From Paraphaeosphaeria minitans (Eukaryota > Ascomycota > Dothideomycetes > Pleosporales > Didymosphaeriaceae): 64,000 bases of DNA. The stretch lies in contig WJXW01000010.1 of assembly GCA_015832175.1 (NCBI GenBank), forward strand, positions 434,001 through 498,000, written 5' to 3'. A program made the translations under genes and the position numbers. The notes beneath the pieces were generated by a model. The model saw only the letters and a program-made list of their open reading frames with translations. It was not told the origin of the DNA and ran no database searches. Positions within the stretch are counted from its first letter, which is position 1, and each line of letters starts with the position of its first letter. Positions 44,934 through 57,285 of the stretch are shown piece by piece.

Positions 44934-45691
44934 CTACCAGCCGCCCTGCTCGTGGTGCTTCTTCTCCTTGTGCTTGTCCTCGAGCTTGGAACCAAGCACG
45001 GCACCCGCGATAGCGCCGATGATGCCGTGGCCGCCCATCTTGTTGCCGCCAAAGTACCCCGCGGCGCCGCCTCCAAGAGCACCCATCAGGCCGCGGTCGC
45101 CCTCGGCCTGGGAATTGGGGTCGGTGGGACCATATTGGCCCTGGTGCTGGCCGTGCTGGCCGTACTGGTCCTGGGGATACTGATCTTGCGGGTAGCCGCC
45201 CTGCTGGGGGAACTGATGGGCGGGTGCTTGGCCCGGGTACGACTGCTGTCCGTAGGCTCTGCGGCGCATTAGCTGCGGGTTCGAAGCCGCCATGGGGCGT
45301 GGCGAACGAGGGCGGGGCGTGGTGGACAAGGACTGGGCGTGGCGAATGAGGACCGGGGTTGGCGGATGAGGACTTACGCTGGCTGGTTGTATTGCTGGTT
45401 CTGGTCGTAGCCTTGCTGGCCGTTTTGGAAGCCGCCGTGCGCGGGAGGGCCGTACCCTGGGTACTGCTGTTGCTGTTGCTCGCCGTACTGTCGCGGTTGC
45501 TCGCCGTACTGCTGTTGTTGCTCGCCGTACTGCTGCTGTGGCGGGTGCTGGCCGTACCCCTGGTGTGGCGGCGGGTAGCCCTGGCTCGGGGCCGGGGATC
45601 CGTATGAGGGCTGGCCACCGTACTGGCTGTTCTGCTGGCCGTACTGCTGGCCGTACTGCTGCTGGCCGTACTGGTCGTAGGGGTTCGACAT
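44934..45691 (-). CDS. Q/G/Y-rich protein with glycine-zipper C-terminus
   Basis: Protein of 212 aa. Exons are 45691-45378 and 45258-44934, with a GTAAGT...CGCAG intron. The first two thirds is low-complexity and prion-like, made of YGQQ, PPHQGY and QYGEQ repeats (about 1-150). The C-terminus has small-residue hydrophobic helices typical of a glycine zipper: [15 protein letters not shown] and [17 protein letters not shown], ending in a charged tail. Such proteins are common and uncharacterised in filamentous fungi. Membrane association or self-assembly is a reasonable inference, not shown. The intron itself carries imperfect GGCGTGGCGAA-type repeats. Confidence 0.82.
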
Positions 45692-47161
45692 TGCGAAGAG
45701 GAGTGTGGCGTGTGGTGTGTGGTGTGTGGGTTGAGACCGAGTGGGGTGGCGGATGAGTGCAATGTAAAGTCGGGCGGATTCACAGCGGGGTGCAAGTGGA
45801 GCGGTAGGTAGCGGATGTCGCAATGGGAGCGGTAGGTGGAATCAAATATCCGGCGTGTTGAATCTTATATACACTACGGCATCTCGGATCCGGGCTGCTG
45901 ACTGAAGAGAATTGCCTCTGTTGAGTAACGAGGCGGAGCAACAACGAAGACTCGACGTGCTGCTTCGTGGCGCTCAGCCTCCGTCCTGAAGAGCACCGGC
46001 AATTGGACTGCCCCTCGGTCGTATGCAGTCTGTCCCGCACACAGTGTGCAAGCCGTGGTCCACGGTGTTCCAATGCTACGTTGAAGGCGAGGCTCTTTTG
46101 CAGCGTCCTCGGGTCAACCAGGTACGGTACCTATGCGATCGTGCTTCAGCGTCAGCTTCCCCAGGAAACAACCCATCCGTTCTTGTGCGAGCGCTGCGAA
46201 ACTGCCGGATTCTCCGCGACTCGTGCAGGCCTCCGCTGGCAATTTGCACCGGCCAGAAGCCACCCGAACGCGAGCCCGTCGTTCACAGATGGGGATCAAC
46301 CGTCCACGAAGACCGTGGCTGTGCAAGTGGCGAGTGTGGCGAGTGTCGCTTAGTCGGCGTATCCTGCCCCGCAATGTCACGTGCTCGGTTCTTCGTCTCT
46401 TCGTTTCTTCCTTCCTCTCCGTCTTTCTGCTTTGCTTCCTTTTCTTTTCTTTCGCAGTCGAACGAGCAAAGAATCGGCCGCTCCCACAGCGCACCACCGC
46501 TGCCTTGCCCACCATCGGATGACGACTTGCGACGCCAGTCTGGCGCGGTTATTGAAACGCGACCACGCTGCCCTGAGACAGGTCCAAGACAAGCATGCAG
46601 GGGCTTGCTCAACCTTCTGAGGCGCTCGCTCCATGCTCGAGCTCGCTCCTCCCGGCCCACAATTGGCCTGAACGAGTCAATTACTCGCAATCAAGGTTCC
46701 CCATGCCGGCTGCTGAGGCCGCTAATCTCGCTGCTTCGCGCCGCAAAGGCTGCCCACCCGCACCTGGCCTTCTCAAACCTACCCGGGACCAGACCCGACA
46801 CATTGGCTAGCGTCATTTATGCGCTCTCTCATATCCCTCATTGTCCTGTCGCTGTACAATGTAGTCTCGAGCCCTCGCCCAGCCTTTTGCTGCTTGCTGC
46901 TCGCTGCTCGCTGCTGACTTGCTCCGTCTGTCCTTCGTTCCGCAGCCGCGCTGCTGTTGCTAATACCCGACTTTCGTGTACCTTCGCTTCTCCTTCTCTT
47001 CGATCCCTCTGCCACCCGTCCTAGCTGGCTTAGGACTACCTTTAATCGTCTCATCTTTGCATCTTGACGCAGGCCGACTTGATATGTATATGTTGTGGGT
47101 GGGAATTCGTTGACCGGCAGGATTGAGAGGGCCTAGTGGGCCCACGCCCCGAACACTCGAC
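45692..47161. other. Divergent intergenic region
   Basis: Between the glycine-zipper gene and the membrane-protein gene. A plus-strand frame of 333 codons (46023-47024) runs through it, but other frames are open too and its translation looks like pyrimidine-rich leader DNA. No gene called. Confidence 0.45.
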
Positions 47162-48823
47162 ATGCCGCTTTTAAGGCCTCGGAGACGGGAGGAGGAGGTG
47201 GAATATGTTGTTGTGGAGAGGACCGAGGAGAACAAGGCACAAGAGATGGAGCGATGGGGCGAGACAGCGACCGCAACCCCAACTACCTTCGTCAGCCCTC
47301 CTCAGGATTACGCGCCCGTCCAACCTACTGTTCTACAAATTCGGGACGACGATAGTGATAGTGATAGTGATGATGAGGACGATGGACCACCAGAAGTGGT
47401 ATGAGATGGACAATGATCCTTGAATTGGAACTTGGAACTGACTGGAATAGTGGACACTCACTGTAATTGGTGCGCAATCAACAGGAGGAGCGCTCGCTGC
47501 AAACCACCCCGCTGCAACAGCGGTCGTTGCAGCCCCGCCGCCTCGCGATGGAGGTATGGATGGAAACCCCGACGGCGGTCCACACAAAGGCGGTATCTCG
47601 CAGACGACTGAGCACCTGCTCATCGCAGCTGGATCGATTGGTGCAACCATCGTCCTCGTCATGATCGTCCTGGCTATCTACACTATGCGCAAACGGGGTC
47701 TCACGCTCGCTCAAGCCATCAAGCAAGGAAAACACCAAGTCACTCGGCGCGGTCCTCCGCCGCCACCCAAGTCACAACCTTCTTGGGATGCGAAGCAATC
47801 ATTCAGCAACGATTACGGTGCTCTGAGGAAAAACACAGTTACCCCTCCACAAGCGGCATTGTCTCGTTCAGGTTCTCCTTCATCCCAGACGGGCCCCATT
47901 GCTCTTGGTCGTAGCGACAGGTACGTCTTCTTGTTGCCAGTGTACACTGTTCGACTAGTAGGCTGACTTTGAGCAGCTTCAACCTACAGAATACGAAATC
48001 TGCTGATGGGCGAGGATCAACATTTCTCCTCGAATCACCGCCTCCGCCTCGTCGCGACAACTCGAACCGGAGCGGCCCCACCAGCATAACCCCGTCATAC
48101 GCTGTTCTTGGTCAAGACTCAAGACGTAGTGTCTCCACTCATAACACCCGCTCCGTTGACGAAAACGCATCCGAACTCATGTACAAAGATGTCTCCCAAG
48201 AACGGACCACATCTCCTCTGCCTCCTCCACCGACGTTTAAGCAATTCCTCAACAACAGGCCATCCATCTCTGGCAAGGCAGGCTTCGGTGGCATGATGAG
48301 CCGATTCAGCTGGACAAACTCCAACGCACCACAAACACCCAAAGTCACCACCTCACAAGATCCCTATCAGGGCGGTCGCGAAAGCTACATGACCTCACGC
48401 TCCTCCGTACCACGCTTCCGCACCGTCGACTCCTGGGTCAACCAGCAAACAAACCGTATCGAAGCGCAAAAGCTCAAAGAGCAATTCCGCCTCACCTCCA
48501 CATCGACCGTCTACACGCAAGACGAGGAAGCCGACCACATCCCCGAAGTCCCCGCAATGCCCAAGAACGTCGAGCGCCTTCGCGAGAGCTCCGCGCCCAT
48601 GAGCGCCTCGCTGCCTCTGCGCGCGCCCGCCACACCCCCTCTGCCGCCCTCCATGGGTCTCCCCGGCAAGAACATCAAGCACGAGCGCCACGATACCCGC
48701 ACGACCGTCGACACCGCGCCCGTTTTCAAACAGCATCCCGGCAACGAGGTCCGCTTTAGCACACGCAGCACCGTGCCCTCGGAGATCCTGGACCGCGGCC
48801 GCCCCGACAACGTCCTCTCATGA
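47162..48823 (+). CDS. Single-pass membrane protein, function unknown
   Basis: Predicted 517-aa membrane protein. Exons are 47162-47398, 47451-47920 and 47977-48823. Intron 1 (GTATGA...GGAATAG, CTGAC branch) is the only placement that joins the acidic first exon to the membrane frame. One transmembrane helix lies at about residues 135-157 (TIVLVMIVLAIYT), flanked by EHLLIAAGSIG outside and MRKRGLTLAQAIKQ inside. The long cytoplasmic part is Ser/Thr/Pro-rich with PPPPPK and PPPPTFKQFL, possible SH3 or WW ligands. The first exon ends in a DSDSDSDDEDD run coded by GATAGT repeats. Similar proteins occur in related fungi without assigned function. Confidence 0.78.
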
Positions 48824-49848
48824 GCGAACCACCATGCCTTTTCATCCTTTTTTGCTTCGAATTGAGTACCCCGTTGATCGCGTTTGCATTTGCATTTTTA
48901 GTGCGGCTGGGAAAAAGGGGACGGGTGGGTGGCAGAAGAAGAGGGAGCGAGGTTGCCCATCTTCAGCTACAAGCGAGAAGGGTCTTCGGTGGTTAATGAT
49001 GCGAGCGAAGAGACAAGCATACGTCTCGAGGACGGATTTTGCATGGCCACGGACGTTGTTGCATGTGTGTATGTGTATACTGTATCACGGCGGGCCTGGG
49101 CGCGTGAGGGACGAGCAACGCATCATTCCATATAATTTCAAACACTGCCACATCCACGGGATTTCCTGCTGCTGTGCTGTGCTGGACTCTCTTCGCTTGC
49201 CAGCTTCTTGGCGCCATCGGGTGGTCCAGCTCGACTGGCTGACTGACTTGCTCGCATCACACGTCCATGCCCACGCCCATGCCCACGCTCACGCCACACC
49301 TCGCCACACCTACTCTGCTTTCCAACACAAAACCCATCCTGCGCTTCTGCTGGATCGCGTCGCCAGCCCACAACCCCGTCCACGACGGGCGCCGTGCGAT
49401 CCGGGCCGGTTGAGGCTTGGGGTGGGAGGTCTGGGAGTGGTTTCAGGCGTGGCGTGGCAGGGGCAGGGGTCGCAACGTCCAGGCAAGTGCAGGAACGGCG
49501 GAGGAAGGAAAGGGGGGGGGGGGGAGGTCTAGCCTGGCGGTAAGACATCTGTTTATTACTGTAGTTGCTTTTGTTGTTTTTTTGTTGTTTTTTTGTTGTT
49601 TTGGCTAGCGTTTCGAGGGCATTGTTGGAACGTGTGGGTGGGGATGCAAGTGTGAGGGGGAGCACGGGTACTGGGATCCGACTCCTGTGGAGAGTCGCTC
49701 GGATTGTCTCGTCACCGTTGATTTCTCCAACAGAGTATATTTGTCGAAACGGAAAGTGTTGCGTTGCATTGCGTTGCGTTGCGTTGGTATAGGGAAATAT
49801 GGATGGATGAGAACCGTCCACGTGACTGGTTTGGCGTTCGACTCCCAC
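48824..49848. other. Convergent 3' region with simple repeats
   Basis: Between two convergent genes. Contains CCCACGCCCATG-type repeats (about 49265-49300), a 13-G run (about 49512-49524), TTGTTTTTTT repeats (about 49569-49600) and a TTGCG run (about 49757-49790). No gene supported. Confidence 0.5.
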
Positions 49849-52008
49849 TCAGCACACTCCTTCGGGCACGTCGAAGCTGTCCGTCCTACTGCTCGCGCTG
49901 TACTTTGCGCCCTCGCCCAATCCCCTCTTCGCAAACCCTTTCCATATCTCACATGCATTCTCCCCACCCGTCAACGCAAGATCCGCATCTAGAATCGCAT
50001 CGCGCGCCGACACGAAAGTCGGGTTGCACGGCTGCAGCGCCTGAGGTGCGTCAGTGTAAGCCAACAGGACAATTGCATGTCTTAGGTAAGTGAAAAGTCT
50101 TTCTTTATTATAAAAGAAAGACACATCCACTTTGCACCTGGTAGTTTACTCACCATGCCGTCCAGCACCAGCTTCAACAGCAGATACTTGCCGTCCGTGG
50201 GGACGCCCTTGCTGTCAAAGGTGGGCACCGGAGCATCGTTCTTGCCGTGCTTCTCGATCAGATTCCAGAGGACTTCGTACAGCATCGTCGCCCAGATGGT
50301 GCCGATGTAGTGCACCTTGACCAGCGCGTCCGCGTCGCTGTACACGTGCGGATTGGTTTCCTGGTTCGTCGAGTACACGTACGGGCGGAGTCCCTTGGGG
50401 TCGCCATACACCCACGCGCCCAAAGGATAGTCCGTGGTGCGCGTGTCGTTGGGCTTGAGGCGGATGGCCGTGGCGTAGAAGTCGCCCCAGCCCTCGCCCA
50501 TGCCGCCGCTCTCGAGGACGGAGAGGCACGCGCTGTTCTTGGGGCCGCCCGTCAGCCTGTTCGATAGGCCGTGCGTGTACTCGTGGATTACGACGCCGGC
50601 TTCGAAGGCGCCGTCGCGCCAGGGCTCGGTGCGGTCCCACATGTACATGCGCATGCGGGCTTTTTGGCCATCAGGGGGCGTTTGGAAGTTGGCATTGTTG
50701 ATACCTGTAGGGGTTAGTGGTATGGATGCGGTATATGAAAGGAACACGTACCTGCACCGTCTTGGGCATTCAAGTACACGAAGTCATTCCCTACACCTCC
50801 CTGGCCGTTGTTGTTCGTTTCGAAGTTGCCAGCAGCTTCAGTGAAGCCAAGCTGGTAAAGCAGGTCGTGGTAAGTATTGGCGGTGTAGAAAAGTTGGGTG
50901 ATGGATGCGTTAATGTAGCTCTTCCAGTTACTCTCCTCTAGACTGTAAGAGTACTCAAAGTCAAGGTCCGCCTCCGTCGGTCTGGGAAGACTCTCGTAGT
51001 TTGAGGTGCGACCGGCCCAGTTGCTCTGTGCGACACCGTTGTTGCCCCAGGTGGTGTTGTACGACTTTGAACCGTCGCTGTGCCAGCCAAACTCGCTTGC
51101 AACCTTGTCGAAGGGATCTGTGACGGTGACCCTTTCGCCCTCGGTCGGGTCGTTGAGGCCCCATGGGCTCCAAATCGTTAGTTTGGCGACCATGATTTGG
51201 GGTCATGTAAGCTTACTAAACTTCGTATGTGGCATCGGCACCGTATTCAACAACGTGATAAATCTCCTTGCCATTTTCAGCATCGACATAGGTGAGAAGC
51301 CAGTTGACGTCGACGTCAGTTTCGACCCTCCAGCTGAGCGCAAGGCGGTTGCCGGTCTGTACATAGACAAGGCGAGCCTCGGGCGCTGATGTAGTACCGA
51401 TCGTCTCCTTGATGGTGTAGACGTTCGACTCGGTCTCCTCAGCCTTGGCCTTGTCAGCAGACATGGGGAGTTGAAGCGTTGAAACGGCAGATTTAAGAGC
51501 GGCGGTGGGTTCAACGGTGTCCCGCTTCCTCAGAACTGTTGGAGCTTTGCCCTGGTAGAACGAGTTGCCGAATGAGAACACTTCTCCATCACGACCAATG
51601 TTGACATTGAAGTCCGCATTGTCGATGTCGAGGCCGTTCACCGTCTGCTTGAAGTTGAAGTGAGCGATGCCGTTATTCCCAACATAGTGATCGTCGACGA
51701 GACGGAAAGTTGCACCAGGAATCTAACAACAGGTGAGTAGGATTTCGTGTGTCACACATCCCGAATTGGCTTACAGTTGCCTTCACCAGTTCCGTAGCGG
51801 TGTCTACATGGTCTTCTCGCTTGTTGAGGGAAGTAATCGACGGGTCTGATTGGACAGCGGTGGCGTTGGCATACTCTGTGTCAAGAACCTGGCGAAAGGC
51901 ACTAAGGTCAACAGCGCGCCTGCTTAGTGTTCGTGTGGCGTGGGTAGGATGGCCGTAGACGTGCTGAGTGGCCAACGAAGCCAGTGATGCGAGAAGAAAG
52001 GACCGCAT
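49849..52008 (-). CDS. Fungalysin-type secreted metalloprotease (M36)
   Basis: Secreted zinc endopeptidase precursor of 632 aa. Exons are 52008-51775, 51722-51217, 51167-50752, 50704-50154 and 50040-49849, all GT-AG and in phase. A signal peptide ([18 protein letters not shown]) precedes a fungalysin propeptide with [20 protein letters not shown]. The mature domain begins around [13 protein letters not shown]; recovering that motif required the GTAAGC donor at 51216. Zinc ligands are H426 and H430 in [13 protein letters not shown] with catalytic E427, and downstream E456 in GMGEGWGD. The C-terminus has the usual [16 protein letters not shown]. It is intact and presumably cleaves extracellular protein for nutrition. 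Confidence 0.95.
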
Positions 52009-53221
52009 ATTGATTTTCAGCCTCTGTGCTATCTGATCGGGAACGACACGGGGTGAAAATAAGCTCTGCAGTACGCGAGATTTAATTGAACAAGCCCCAC
52101 GACGTCCAACATTGTGCTCATCTTCTTCTTCTTATACTGCTGTCGTTGCGAGCGAAAAACAGCAGTGGTCTCATACCAGCGGATAAGTGACTTTCCAATA
52201 GTGGCAAAAGCACTGCTAGTAGTATCTCGGGAGGTGTATGCATGTAAGCGTCTTCCGACTGCCTTTTGCAGGTAAGACCCCATTGCAATGTCTGTTGTAG
52301 TCGTTCGTGACCGATCAGCCAAGAATCAGACCCTGGGTTTCTGCAGGCTGGGCACTATAATGTACTGAGCATGTCTTAGTGAAGAGTGTTCGACCTTCCA
52401 GATTGGGACCTTGTGTGGAGGTGCGATAGCTGGAATAGTCGAGGCCCGCGGCCCTTGGCGATGTATCGGTATACAGCGAATCTGAGCCTCTAATTTGTCG
52501 TGGAGAACCTGAGATCCAACGTAGGACGCCTGTGAGGAAGTGTTCACTCATCTGTCTGATTCATGCTCGACCCATTGCGCACTCTGGAGTCTGAACAATG
52601 ACAGATTTTGCAGTTAAAAACTTTGTTTTCTGTGTTCTCGAGAGGAGAAGGAGGTCCGTTGCACCTGTACTTTGGGCCGCGGCAGTACTGATTCAGCGCA
52701 TCTAACGCGGCAGAACTCGTGCCTGCCGTTTTTGGTGACGTTCCTCTGTGTTTTTGTTCACGCCAAGGTAGTTAAACAAGGTATAAAGAAAGGACGGCTA
52801 GCGCGTCCCCAGCTATTAAGTGAGAAGGTCGCGTGATAGACGCCTTCTTAGGCTGGTGTGTGTCTGAAGGAAACTTGCGGCATGAATGTAGAGGAGGCGG
52901 AAGCAAGCTCGCTAAGACCAGACTAGCGCTGCAATTTCCCCTGAACCCAGCACTTCGCATCTCGATACCTATCACAATGGCTGCTAATAAAACTGCACTT
53001 CTGTGACTGTGAAATCTCGAGACAGACTATTATATGATGGTTGTACGACCGTATCATGTAGTGAGTTCCTACAGGACGAGGTGAGCTCCAGAAGTCTATT
53101 TTTTTTAGCATAACCCTGAAGCGCCATCTGGATACTCAAACCTCGCCCAATCTGCCAAAGGTTCTGCAGCCGACCATAAGAGGCATGCCATTGCAGGCCT
53201 CTGGTTTGGAAAGTTTCTGTG
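52009..53221. other. Intergenic, upstream of the metalloprotease
   Basis: Holds the M36 promoter. Only short frames (under 80 codons) are present, with no recognisable features. Confidence 0.5.
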
Positions 53222-54390
53222 TTATGTAATAGGAATACCTAGTGCTTCCCTTCTGGACTTCGAATTGGGATCGAGGTATGGCACCTCTCCGATACTGGAA
53301 GCTCGCACACCCGTTCTGTTCCCATCTACGAGATGTGTATCAGGCTGTTTATCCATTAGCAAACCAATCAAACAAACTTCACATAGCTTACCGTAGCAGC
53401 AGGCCAAACACAATCATTATTCCAGATGGCTGCCGCATTCTTCGTCCACTTCATCCTTGCGATGCAGTCATGATTCTGTGTGATTAATCGCATCACATAG
53501 TCCCGAATGAACTGGTCCTCGTAAGTGTACACGCCGTTTATCTTCGTCACATGCAGTGCAACGCCCGCGAATATGGCCTTCCACCCCGTAATCCTGTTCG
53601 TCCTGACTACAGGGTGGCAAGGTGCGAAGTCGTCCCCGACGTTCAGCGGGCTCCCTCTGGGACTCATGACGTCGTATTTGCCAGCTTCGGCTGCGCTCTT
53701 GAAGACGGGTTGTGCGCAAGTCGCTGTAAGCGTCTCGAGATAGCTTCTAAACGACGGGGACATGCGGTCATAGACCTCGTAGCCGGAACACCAGAGTGTG
53801 TCGCCGCCGTGAGAAGGTGTCTCTTCCATCTTGAGAAAGGAAAAGTCTGATGGGGCGTTCTCGAAAGTGCTGTCACTATGCCATTCACGTGAGAGGTCGC
53901 GGGGTTCTGTGGGAGCGCGTCGGGCCATGGTCTTGTATATTTTCTTCTGGGCTTCCGAGTTTATGACATATATGTTTTCGTCGGTCGTTCCGTCCGGCAA
54001 GGTGAGATTGCCAGGATCGCGGTAAATTGGATGCACGTGTAACCCATGATGCTCGGGTCGCCCGCTCAGCTTTCCTAGCAGGTCGCAGAACTTCTTCTGA
54101 TCGGCAATATTGAGATCATCTTGATCGCGCAAGAAGACGACGCCTCGCTCAGAGATGATGATGGCCAGGTCGCGGATCTGTTCATCCGCATTTGGAGCAT
54201 GCAGTATGTCGGTGATTTTGACGTCGGGGTATTCCCGGCCGATGATGGGAGTGATTTCAAGATAACGCAGATGGTCGAGAGAACCAGAATACTTTAGTGG
54301 TGTTGGACAGGAAGGACGGGAACTAGGAACAGTGGGGTGGACGGTACCACTGAAGGTACCATTTAAATTTTCCTCGGTCAACCAAGGCAT
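53222..54390 (-). CDS. TauD/TfdA-like dioxygenase missing the distal iron histidine
   Basis: Protein of 373 aa in the Fe(II)/2-oxoglutarate TauD family; active members oxidise sulfonates or related substrates to release sulfite. Exons are 54390-53392 and 53344-53222 (GTAAGC...ACAG). The fold is well preserved: LRYLEITPIIGREYPDVKIT, ERGVVFLRDQDDL, the metal motif REWHSDSTF (H171-S-D173) and the Arg region GNRTGVRASSIGE. The distal metal site, normally DNRSVFHAAT-like, reads NNDCVWPAAT, so residue 330 is Pro where the iron-binding His belongs. The enzyme is probably inactive or repurposed unless this is an error. Upstream in-frame codons lack an ATG, hence the chosen start. It shares a promoter region with the divergent permease. 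Confidence 0.85.
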
Positions 54391-55695
54391 ACTCTCTGGA
54401 AGAGATGAGGGCGGTGCGGGTTCACAATAGTTTCTGTACACGACTTATGACTGAAAGTCGTGTATAGACAGCGATTCAAGGAGTGCAGGAGTGCGGGAGA
54501 TCGACCGAGCCAAACGAGGGTCGTGCGAATTCTGGCATGTCAGCTTGCACGAGACACCTTGCAGGACTTGATATCTATCTGCCGGAACCGTGGTAATCGA
54601 AAGCAGGTTAGTGATGGAGATGTAGTAAGTTTGTTGCTCGAGGAAGAGCGGCATGCCCCACTCCTGCCCCGCATTCCTCTCTCCCCACACTCGGGGATTC
54701 CGTCCAGCCCAGGATCGTATCTTCCTCATCCCCAGAATAGAGAGTGAGTCTGCAAAGGCGATTGACGATTCATGGCGCCCTCGTCCAGTCGTTGCGTGAT
54801 TTGAGAAGGGACACCTGCCCCTCGTCCAATCGCGGCGTGGACGGCCCTGGGGAGAGCGTGAGGGGAGCAGGAGGATCAGGAGCAGGAGGATCATAGCAGC
54901 ACTGAAAGGAACCGTACAGCCGTGACTGCAAATATCTTGACGAACAGAGCCGTACCTTTGCTGTGCGCTACCGTATACCGCATCGGTGCGTCCAGAGAGT
55001 TGGAGGGCAGAGAGTGGAAGAGGGCAGTAGATACCGCAATCCACCTTCCAGGTCGTACCTACGATGATGCGACGTGCACGTGACGCGACATGCACGTGAC
55101 GCGACGTGCACGCGTGTCACCCACCGATTACGTACCTACGTCCCTACTGAGGACGCGTCTCAAGCTGCCCCACGACATCAGCAACATCCTGCACCTCTGC
55201 AGTTCCTCTGTTCGCGTTCACCAACATGGAGGGAATCGTGTCAACGAGGCTTGAGCTCGCTAACGGTGGACCTGGAGTCGCAAGTAGTCTAGGTAGGTGC
55301 GGTGCGGTACGGTAGTGCGGGCAGCTGCTGTTCAAAATTTGCGCAACCCAGCCATGGTTGCTTCGTCCATAATCGCAGCGCAACTTGATCGCGTGACAGG
55401 CAGCCTTCTCGAATCCTCACCTCGTCCCTCCAACTACAGCCCGGAACCTACTGAGACCACAGAACACGTCGGTCGCGACACACCAAGTACGACCCAATGT
55501 CTGACAAGCAGCTGAGTAGCAGAAAACGACCCGGTCAAGGTATTGGCGAAGCAATTGCATGAGACCGGTGTTCCCAGCTGCGGTTGCGGCTGGCGATCTG
55601 AGAAATACGGTCCGAACTTGATCAGGTTCAAGCCTGCGAAAGGACATCATGCTTTGCGGCCCTCGCAAAGGCTCTGCTAATCAGCACAGGTCTCG
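54391..55695. other. Divergent promoter region, TauD-like / permease
   Basis: Between two divergent genes. Carries the tandem CACGTGAC sites. A 216-codon minus-strand frame at 54445-55095 overlaps this promoter and resembles no known protein. Confidence 0.5.
55069..55116. promoter_or_regulatory. Three tandem 16-bp units with CACGTGAC (CDEI/Cbf1-like) sites
   Basis: GCGACGTGCACGTGAC, GCGACATGCACGTGAC and GCGACGTGCACGCGTG lie head to tail. The first two contain CACGTGAC, whose complement GTCACGTG fits the yeast Cbf1/CDEI site RTCACRTG. The third is degenerate. Cbf1 works with Met4 on sulfur-assimilation genes in yeast, which suits a neighbouring TauD-like gene; that link is inference. Confidence 0.6.
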
Positions 55696-57285
55696 ATGGA
55701 TCCCGATCGCCGCACCTCGGTTGCCCACGATGAGAAGACGTCGCGCATGTGGGCCCCGAATGAAGGCCTCCCGACCAACACTACCGACGTACACAACGAG
55801 ACATTTGCCGGGCGATGGAGGAGCTTGGAGGGCCTTATGGCCGAGTACAGCATCGAGTCGAGAGGCATAACGCGCGTGGAGCCTGACGAGCGCCACAACC
55901 TGAGCCAGCTGGGATACTCTCAGATCGCCATGTTGTGGATATCGATCAATCTGGCTGCGAACAACGTTACCCTGGGCATGCTAGGCCCTGCCGTGTTCGA
56001 GCTCGGGTTCTTGGACTCGTGTCTCTGCGCAGTCTTTGGCATGCTGGTTGGGTGTCTCCCGGTCGCATACATTGCCACGTTCGGGCCAAGGAGCGGAAAC
56101 AGGACTATGATATTCTCTAGGTACATCATGGGCTGGTGGCCATCCAAGATCGTGGTCGTCCTTAACATCATCGTGTTCCTCGGCTACTCTTTGATCGACT
56201 GCGTGGTCGCCGGCCAGATGCTGTCTGGAGTGTCAGGCAACACAATGTCTGTCGTGGTCGGCATCGTTGTCGTCGCTGTCATCACATGGGTCATTACCAC
56301 GTTTGGCTACCAAGTCTTCCACTACTACGAACGATACGCCTGGCTGTCCCAGCTCATCGTCTTGAGCATGCTGGCTGGAGTAGCCGGCCCGAACTTCAAT
56401 TTGTCTTCTCCGTCACTTGTTTCCGGAGACACTTTGGCTGCTAATCGCCTCTCGTTTTTCGGTCTTACACTTGCGGCGGCTATAACGTATAGCGGAGGAG
56501 CAGCGGATCTATTCGTCTATTACCCCGAGCACACTGCAGGATGGAAGATCTTTACCCTGACTATGCTCGGGCTCACCTCCAGCTTCACCTTTGCCTTCAT
56601 CATCGGCATTGGTCTCGCCAGCGGCATGTCGACGAATCCAGCCTGGGAGGCCTCTTATGGCATTTCTCAAGGCGCACTCATCGTGGAAGGATTCAAACCC
56701 CTTGGCAGCTTCGGCAGCTTCTGCGGCGTTCTCGTGGCTCTGGGTCTGGTGCAAAACCTGATAGTTCCGACGTATGCCTCCGGCATCGATGCTCAAGTTC
56801 TCGGACGTTGGACTGCCAAGGTACCACGCGTCGTTTGGAACACCGTGGGCGTCATAATCTACACGATTTGTGCCCTTGCTGGACGCGGTCACCTGGCAGA
56901 GATCTTTACAAATTTCCTTGCGCTGATGGGCTACTGGGTTTCCATCTGGATTGCCATCATCTTGGAAGAGCACTTCATCTTCAGACGCAGCACAGGATTC
57001 ATCTGGCAGATCTGGAACGATAGGAATAAGCTGCCAATCGGCATCGCCGCTTTGACCGCGTTCATTGTGGGATGGGTCGGTGCTATCTTGTGCATGGCGC
57101 AAGTGTGGTATATCGGACCCATCGCCAAACTTGTGGGCGACTATGGTGCTGATGTAAGTATCATCTTCTGGGCTGAAGAATTCATTTTCTGATCGCCGCA
57201 GATGGGTAACTACGTCGGGTTCGCTTGGGCTGCCGTCATCTACCCGCCGATCCGCTTCTGGGAGCTTAGAAAATTCGGGAGATAG
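55696..57285 (+). CDS. Purine-cytosine permease (NCS1 family)
   Basis: Plasma-membrane nucleobase importer of 513 aa resembling yeast Fcy2/Fcy21, a proton symporter for cytosine, adenine, guanine or hypoxanthine. Exons are 55696-57153 and 57202-57285 (GTAAGT...CGCAG). About 12 transmembrane helices follow a hydrophilic N-terminus (about 85 residues). Family segments include WISINLAANNVTLGMLGPAVFELG, ATFGPRSGNRTMIFSRYIMGWWPSK (loop and helix 3), ITWVITTFGYQVFHYYERY, GLASGMSTNPAWEASYGISQG and FLALMGYWVSIW. The short second exon adds the last helix and the tail RFWELRKFGR. Specificity within the family cannot be fixed from the sequence. Confidence 0.94.

Noticed and set aside
46023..47024. 333-codon plus-strand frame upstream of the membrane-protein gene
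   Set aside because: Several frames are open over the same pyrimidine-rich DNA. The translation has no domain, signal peptide or conserved pattern, and it overlaps the expected promoter and leader of the next gene.
49138..49848. 236-codon minus-strand frame downstream of the M36 gene
   Set aside because: Driven by simple repeats (NATQRNATQ-like and poly-Pro runs); no family resemblance.
54445..55095. 216-codon minus-strand frame upstream of the TauD-like gene
   Set aside because: Not family-like, overlaps the tandem CACGTGAC promoter region, and has no supporting splice or signal features.
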